Shown here: positions 7,821 through 11,196 of the stretch, in pieces
Position numbering within the stretch: position 1 is the stretch's first letter
Layout: each line of letters begins with the position of its first letter
Source: Bryobacterales bacterium
Lineage (GTDB): Bacteria > Acidobacteriota > Terriglobia > Bryobacterales > Bryobacteraceae
Assembly: GCA_009697495.1 (NCBI GenBank)
Contig: SHUN01000045.1
Coordinates: forward strand, 1-11,196
DNA length: 11,196 nt
Direction: 5' to 3'
Notes under the pieces: model-generated
What the model saw: only the letters and a program-made list of their open reading frames with translations
What the model was told of the DNA's origin: nothing
The model's database searches: none
Program-made: the position numbers and the translations under genes

Positions 7821-8776
7821 CTCGTCAGGCTCCACAGAGCGGGGACCGTCGCGCGATGATCCCCACAGAAATAAAAACTCTCACCGCCATCGGCCACCGT
7901 GCGAACCAGTATCGTTTTGTGCGGCCGAAAATAGTAGCCCGGATCGCTTTTCGGCAGTTCGTGGTGGATGTCGCCGCCGATGGGCACCATGTCGAATACG
8001 CCGGTGGCAAAATTGCGCACCACGCGGCCTTCCTGATGCGCCACGTTGCGCGCCATCGCCAAGGCTTTCAAATAGACCTCCGGCGCCATGATCGCGGAAC
8101 CGAACGAGAGCATCACCCCGCCCTCCAGATTTTCAACGGCGCGCGCGTAGATCAGAAAGTCGCGATAGCTCGCCGCGCCCACCGCCGCGCCGTCGCAGTT
8201 GGGGTGTTCGTGCAGAATGTCGTAGCCGATACCGGCGTGAACAGTAATAGGCACACCGGCGCGATAAGCGGCGGCGAAGACGCTCAATTCCTTGTGAGGA
8301 TAACTAGACGCCTCAATGTGCCGCCCGGCGTTCTCACCAAGCCCCAAGCCCTCCGCGGCGGCTTCCACGATGACGTCGTTCAACTCGCCCGTCTCCTGCC
8401 ACAGCCCGAATTCGCCCGAACGAATATAGCGCGCCACGCTCTCTGTCGTCGCGCCGATGCGCGCCAGTTCGTAGTCGTGGATCACCGCCGCGCCATTGAC
8501 GGCTATGTGCGTGATAACGCCCCGCTGCATCCAATCAATCAGAAAGCGGTTCACCCCGGCGCGCAGGACGTGCGCGCCCATCATCAAGATGCGCGCCGCG
8601 CCGCGTTCCCGCGCCGCTTCCAAGCGCTGCGCGATCACCGGCAAATCGGCGTGTGCGAACGGCGGCGCGGCGTCCGTTAGCGCCATCCACCGCGAGATTT
8701 CCAGATCGTTCACACGCTCACCGAGCGGCTTGATCAGCAGGCGCGAGCGGTCGAATACTTCGTACCGGGAGGCCAT
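7817..8776 (-). CDS. Deoxyhypusine-synthase-fold protein of unknown function
   Basis: 319 residues from ATG 8776, five bases after the HAD stop, with GGAG overlapping that stop as the likely ribosome binding site. The frame stays open upstream, but only as a shadow of the HAD gene. The order of motifs follows deoxyhypusine synthase: a Rossmann-type ARILMMGAHVLRAGVNRFLI (61-80), GVITHIAVNGAAVIHDYELA (86-105), KELSVFAAAYRAGVPITVHAGIGYD (162-186), an acidic HEHPNCDGAAVG (189-200) and MLSFGSAIMAPEVYLKAL (222-239). In the true enzyme the last block carries the GGGVVKHH-type lysine that forms the covalent intermediate; here the matching position seems to be Ala or Pro, with Lys237 displaced. The C-terminus (FDMVPIGGDIHHELPKSDPGYYFRPH) has no match I recognise. 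I expect a soluble NAD-binding enzyme, but not hypusine formation. The fold assignment is by eye. Confidence 0.65.
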   Translation of the reverse strand: MASRYEVFDRSRLLIKPLGERVNDLEISRWMALTDAAPPFAHADLPVIAQRLEAARERGAARILMMGAHVLRAGVNRFLIDWMQRGVITHIAVNGAAVIHDYELARIGATTESVARYIRSGEFGLWQETGELNDVIVEAAAEGLGLGENAGRHIEASSYPHKELSVFAAAYRAGVPITVHAGIGYDILHEHPNCDGAAVGAASYRDFLIYARAVENLEGGVMLSFGSAIMAPEVYLKALAMARNVAHQEGRVVRNFATGVFDMVPIGGDIHHELPKSDPGYYFRPHKTILVRTVADGGESFYFCGDHRATVPALWSLTR

Positions 8777-8781
8777 GAAAA

Positions 8782-9588
8782 TTACTCCGGAAACAGGGTT
8801 GTCAGCAACGCGGGCGTCGTGTTGAAGTGAGGCACGATCCAATCGGCGCCGGAGTTCACCAGCCGGTCGCGCTTCCACAGGTCCACCTTGGCGCAGTCCG
8901 GCTCATCGGAAGCCACGCCAACGGCCACGCCGCCCACAGCCTTCACGTTTTCAATTTCCACGTACCCGTCGCCAAAACCGATAAATTCATCGCCGCGGTT
9001 CTCCGCCGAGTCGATGATCTGCTTAATCAAAATGGCCTTGGAGAACGACTTGTAGTCATCCAAAGCGCCGTACATGTGCGTGCCGAAGTAAGGCGCCAGA
9101 CCCAGTATCGTCGCCTCATGCTTCACGTATTTGTCGTCGGTTCCGGAGGCGAGATACATCTTAATACCGCGATCTTTCAGGCCATCCAGCAGTTGCACTG
9201 AGCCTGGAACCATCCACGTATCAGGCGAAATGCGCCCCGTTTCCAAATCCTCAATCCGGCTCTTGATCTTGACCATCAGCCGATCCAAATACATGTGCTT
9301 GTAGGCCGTCGGCTCCTCCGGCGTCCCGCCGCGCTTGGCGATCTGCTCCGCGAATTCGATCATCTGATAAATGGTCTGGCGGCCCGTCAACCGGCCTACA
9401 TATTCCAGGACGATGGCGGTCAATTCCGCTTCCGATTCCCCCGACTTCAAATCGGCAAGAATCTCCACCATCATCGGGACCATCTCTTCCACCCACCCGG
9501 AGCGGATCAGGGACAGAGTGCCGTCGAAATCGAAGAGGGCGACGCGGGCGTTCAATGCATGAGCGCCAGGGCGCAGAGTTTCAATCAT
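8782..9588 (-). CDS. HAD superfamily hydrolase (probable phosphatase)
   Basis: 268 residues from ATG 9588. All four HAD motifs are visible: motif I ALFDFDGTLS with nucleophile Asp20 and Asp22, motif II YLASGTDD with Ser148, motif III a lysine in SFSKAILIK (Lys184 or Lys189), and motif IV GFGDGYVEIE with Asp207 and Glu211. A helical cap occupies about residues 28-130. HAD proteins of this size usually cleave a sugar phosphate or nucleotide phosphate in the cytosol. It is the first gene of the operon that continues with the DHS-like protein and two sugar kinases, so a phosphorylated intermediate of the same pathway is a fair guess for its substrate. Upstream, TAGTGT (9594-9599) is a possible -10 element only five bases before the ATG. 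A 40 bp piece of this gene recurs at 9841-9880. Confidence 0.88.
   Translation of the reverse strand: MIETLRPGAHALNARVALFDFDGTLSLIRSGWVEEMVPMMVEILADLKSGESEAELTAIVLEYVGRLTGRQTIYQMIEFAEQIAKRGGTPEEPTAYKHMYLDRLMVKIKSRIEDLETGRISPDTWMVPGSVQLLDGLKDRGIKMYLASGTDDKYVKHEATILGLAPYFGTHMYGALDDYKSFSKAILIKQIIDSAENRGDEFIGFGDGYVEIENVKAVGGVAVGVASDEPDCAKVDLWKRDRLVNSGADWIVPHFNTTPALLTTLFPE
9447..9486. repeat. 40 bp direct repeat, copy 1 (inside the HAD gene)
   Basis: This stretch encodes EMVPMMVEILADL of the HAD protein (residues 35-47) and matches 9841-9880 at 38 of 40 positions by my reading; the two differences are adjacent C-to-T changes (CCACC against CCATT). The copies are in the same orientation, 394 bp apart, and the flanks do not match. 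Confidence 0.85.
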
Positions 9589-9610
9589 TCTTTACACTAT
9601 TTTCGCACGA
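9589..9610 (-). promoter_or_regulatory. Possible -10 element of the HAD operon
   Basis: Read on the minus strand, TAGTGT at 9594-9599 lies five bases before the HAD start codon in an AT-rich patch (GAAAATAGTGTAAAGA). No convincing -35 and no Shine-Dalgarno are present. The position suits a message with almost no leader. This is a motif match only. Confidence 0.3.
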
Positions 9611-9654
9611 CCCCGCTCGTATCCATCCCGCCGATTCGCAACGCAACTGAATAA

Positions 9655-9780
9655 GTCCCCAGCAAGGCGGCTGTCCGTAGACTGCAGGAGTTGGGCATTA
9701 TCGATGGCCAAGGCCGCTTGCTCCGGACGGATCTTCCCGTCGACATGCAGGAAGGCTCAGACCGCGACGAAGGCGGATGA
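9655..9780 (+). pseudogene. Start-less 41-codon fragment of an unknown small protein
   Basis: Directly after an in-frame TAA (9652-9654) the plus strand reads SKAAVRRLQELGIIDGQGRL and then LLRTDLPVDMQEGSDRDEGG before a TGA. This looks like real protein: an amphipathic helix, a charged turn and an acidic, glycine-ended tail. It resembles, from memory, the C-terminal ends of small uncharacterised bacterial proteins that finish in a DLPxDMxxGSxxDxGG pattern. No start codon is available in frame before Met at DMQ, so it is probably the remains of a longer gene. I cannot name a function. Confidence 0.4.
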
Positions 9781-9840
9781 CGATTCCCAAGATGAGAATA
9801 GTCGCCAGCCCCCCGGGAGCGGCAAGTCTTCGGTCTATCC

Positions 9841-9880
9841 TCAAATCGGCAAGAATCTCCATTATCATCGGGACCATCTC
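9841..9880. repeat. 40 bp direct repeat, copy 2 (stray piece of the HAD gene)
   Basis: This is the second copy of the HAD segment, lying in otherwise gene-poor sequence. On the minus strand it still reads EMVPMIMEILADL, but no other HAD sequence surrounds it. It could be a captured or leftover piece of a second HAD gene. The copy inside the intact gene must be the original. Confidence 0.85.
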
Positions 9881-9916
9881 ATTAAAGCTAGGTAGAGATT
9901 TGGGACGATCGGCCTT

Positions 9917-9931
9917 CGCCGGCCACCGGCG
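9917..9931. repeat. Perfect 6 bp hairpin with a 3-base loop
   Basis: CGCCGG, loop CCA, CCGGCG. There is no T-run on either side, so it is not a standard intrinsic terminator. It may be a small interspersed palindrome or chance in GC-rich DNA. Confidence 0.5.
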
Positions 9932-10004
9932 TGGTAGAGCAAAGAAACTTGGCGTATCATCCGATCCGCATAGGTTCGGCATTCTTGGCAACTAAGGAAC
10001 ACTT

Positions 10005-10247
10005 ATGGAAAAACTGCTGCTGGGCATGTGGAACGCCGCCGCGAGCGAACTCACTATACGAAGGCCATCCGGTCAGATTTACAAGTACAAGGGAGCGGCG
10101 ATACTCGCCGGAAGTCACCAGGTTTTTGGTGTGGTTACGGTAGACAAGGAGGTGCATGTTTTGACTGGACCAAAGTCGAACCAAGCCGCAAGTCGCCGGG
10201 TCAAGTTTAATGATTCCGCAGTATATGTTGGGAGCTCAGCTCTCTAA
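10005..10247 (+). CDS. Small hypothetical protein
   Basis: An 80-residue frame from ATG 10005, with TAAGGA at 9993-9998 six bases upstream as a well-placed ribosome binding site, better than those of most genes in this window. The protein has no signal peptide or membrane segment. After a short helix (MEKLLLGMWNAAASEL) it alternates short beta-like segments: GQIYKYKGAAILAG, VFGVVTVDKEVHVLTG, VKFNDSAVYVG. That suggests a small all-beta or alpha/beta domain. I do not recognise a family. It is isolated, faces the convergent oxidoreductase, and its base use is less GC-biased than the operons on either side, which hints at a separate origin. It could still be a chance frame. Confidence 0.5.
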   Translation: MEKLLLGMWNAAASELTIRRPSGQIYKYKGAAILAGSHQVFGVVTVDKEVHVLTGPKSNQAASRRVKFNDSAVYVGSSAL

Positions 10248-10250
10248 AAT

Positions 10251-10327
10251 TTTAACACCCCAGGCTCGGCGTCAGGACGGTTCGCGAAGCTGTAACCCGA
10301 CGCCCTGCGACAATCGGCACTGTTAAA
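10251..10327. repeat. Nested inverted repeats between convergent genes
   Basis: TTTAACA (10251-10257) and TGTTAAA (10321-10327) are perfect 7 bp inverted repeats, 63 bp apart. Inside them, GGCGTC (10268-10273) pairs with GACGCC (10299-10304), extended by CAG/CTG after a bulge. The stop codon of the oxidoreductase lies in the right outer arm. The structure could be a weak bidirectional terminator, although no T-run follows the inner stem. It also loosely recalls an integron attC site, discussed in the findings. Confidence 0.4.
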
Positions 10328-11196
10328 CGAACCATTTCCCCCAGGGCGCGCGCCAGTCGCGGCCCAAAATCTTTCCATTCTCGCCGGTAATTTTCTCCGC
10401 CTCGCCATCCCAATGGATCTTCTTCCCCAGCTTCACCGCCAGATTGCCAAGATGCGAAACGATGGTCGCGCGATGGCCCGTCATCACAGTCGAACGCTGC
10501 TTTTCCGTCTCGCGCACACACGCCACAAAGTGCTGGGCATGGACGGAGGTCGCATCGGTGGTGTTCTTCCGGACCGGCGGCTCCTTGCCGCCTTCGAAGT
10601 AAACCTCATACCCGATGCGGTCACAGAAAACAGTACCTTTCGAACCGTAGTAAGCTTCCCCGTGCGGCCGGTTCGTGTCGCCGTTCATGTTGTAGTAACG
10701 GTGTCCCGGCGTGCGGCCCGGCGCGCCTTGGCCGTTCATCATGATGGCCTCGTAGTTCAACACAAAGCCCGGATACTCATAAGTGACCTGCAACACATCG
10801 GGGATCTCGCCGATGCCCTGCAATCCGTATCGATGCGACACTGCGGAGACGGTTTTGGGAATGTCGGCGCCCATGATCTGATGCACCGTGTCAAACCGGT
10901 GCGTCCCGTAATCGGTGATAAAACCGCCTGAATAATCGAAAAACCAACGATAAGTTCCCAGGAACCTCGCGCGGTCATACGGAACCAGCGGCGCCGGTCC
11001 GCAGTAAAAATCCCAGTCGAGATCATCCGGCTTTTTCGAGTTGTCCACACTGCGCGGAATAATCGGCCGCAGATTCGAATTCACCGCGTTCCAGATCTTC
11101 ACGTACCGCACATCGCCAATCAGCCCTTCGGCCACCATCTTCTGCACTTCCTGATAATGGGTCGCCGAGCGCTGCTGCGTCCCGGTAAGGAACAGC
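10323..11196 (-). CDS. Gfo/Idh/MocA family oxidoreductase, N-terminus off the window
   Basis: 291 codons are visible; the frame is open through the right edge, so the NAD(P)-binding Rossmann half starts outside. The visible part begins in the QxRSxxHYQEVQKMV helix with EGLIGDVRYVKIW, the end of the Rossmann domain. It continues into the C-terminal substrate domain, with GGFITDYGTHRFDTVHQIMGAD about 95-116 residues in (the block that normally holds the catalytic His and Asp), GEAYYGSKGTVFCDR, and the ending WRAPWGKWF. The family oxidises or reduces sugars and inositols with NAD(P); this subgroup is abundant, often with a Tat signal, in Acidobacteria and Planctomycetes. The substrate cannot be read. 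The initiator and any signal peptide lie beyond the edge. It converges on the small gene at 10005. Confidence 0.9.
   Translation of the reverse strand, partial: LFLTGTQQRSATHYQEVQKMVAEGLIGDVRYVKIWNAVNSNLRPIIPRSVDNSKKPDDLDWDFYCGPAPLVPYDRARFLGTYRWFFDYSGGFITDYGTHRFDTVHQIMGADIPKTVSAVSHRYGLQGIGEIPDVLQVTYEYPGFVLNYEAIMMNGQGAPGRTPGHRYYNMNGDTNRPHGEAYYGSKGTVFCDRIGYEVYFEGGKEPPVRKNTTDATSVHAQHFVACVRETEKQRSTVMTGHRATIVSHLGNLAVKLGKKIHWDGEAEKITGENGKILGRDWRAPWGKWFV

Larger units (their letters stand above)
9589..10004. other. Gene-poor stretch with fragments
   Basis: About 416 bp between the HAD start and the small gene at 10005 hold no intact recognisable gene. I see the HAD promoter side, a start-less coding fragment (9655-9780), the 40 bp stray HAD copy (9841-9880) and a perfect hairpin (9917-9931). 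A 72-codon plus-strand frame (9777-9995) begins in an ATGA overlap with the fragment, but part of it is antisense to the copied HAD piece, so I do not call it a gene. No transposase or terminal inverted repeat is visible. Confidence 0.6.

Noticed and set aside
7856..8680. Open plus-strand frame opposite the DHS-like gene (about 274 codons)
   Set aside because: The minus-strand frame has clear family motifs and is bounded by operon-type overlaps; the plus-strand frame is His/Arg-rich and shows no domain.
8777..8878. Upstream extension of the DHS-like protein by 34 codons
   Set aside because: It lies wholly inside the HAD gene, while ATG 8776 has a GGAG site and sits five bases after the HAD stop.
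1..11196. CRISPR array, tRNA, rRNA, transposase or phage genes
   Set aside because: I looked on both strands and saw no regularly spaced repeats, no tRNA- or rRNA-like sequence, and no transposase, integrase or phage structural motifs.

Overview
The window is GC-rich and almost fully coding. Both edges cut through genes: a PQQ-type sugar dehydrogenase on the left and a Gfo/Idh/MocA oxidoreductase on the right. The mix suggests a soil or sediment Acidobacteriota of the Bryobacter/Solibacter type, or a related planctomycete-like lineage. The mix comprises PSCyt-type cytochrome and DUF1552 remnants, a secreted PQQ-type dehydrogenase, a FtsX/MacB-like ABC pair, a DUF3417-type glucan phosphorylase and a Gfo/Idh/MocA protein. 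This placement is inferred from gene content; there is no rRNA or other marker gene.

Layout. (1) Positions 1-4205, minus strand, read right to left: an alpha-glucan phosphorylase (glgP), a 137-codon chimeric remnant, an MmcQ/YjbR-family protein and a partial PQQ-dependent sugar dehydrogenase. The last three are joined by ATGA stop/start overlaps. (2) Positions 4206-6021: a short divergent promoter region, then on the plus strand a FtsX-type permease and its LolD/MacB-like ATPase, overlapping by 8 bp. (3) Positions 6007-9588, minus strand: a tight four-gene operon encoding, in transcription order, a HAD phosphatase, a deoxyhypusine-synthase-fold protein, a PfkB/RfaE1-like sugar kinase and a ROK sugar kinase. 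The last three are translationally coupled or nearly so. The final gene ends tail-to-tail with the ABC ATPase, with a 15 bp overlap. (4) Positions 9589-10322: mostly broken sequence. It holds a 40 bp copied piece of the HAD gene, a start-less coding fragment, a perfect small hairpin, one plausible small gene of unknown function (10005-10247) and a pair of inverted repeats. (5) Positions 10323-11196, minus strand: the C-terminal part of a Gfo/Idh/MocA oxidoreductase.

The most interesting candidate system is the four-gene operon at 6007-9588. It pairs two sugar kinases and a HAD phosphatase with a deoxyhypusine-synthase-like NAD-fold enzyme that seems to lack the catalytic lysine region of true deoxyhypusine synthase. 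I know of no described pathway with this combination. The second is the chimeric remnant at 1215-1628. It looks like the start of a planctomycete-type cytochrome gene joined in frame to the end of its usual neighbour, a DUF1552 gene, as if the DNA between had been deleted.
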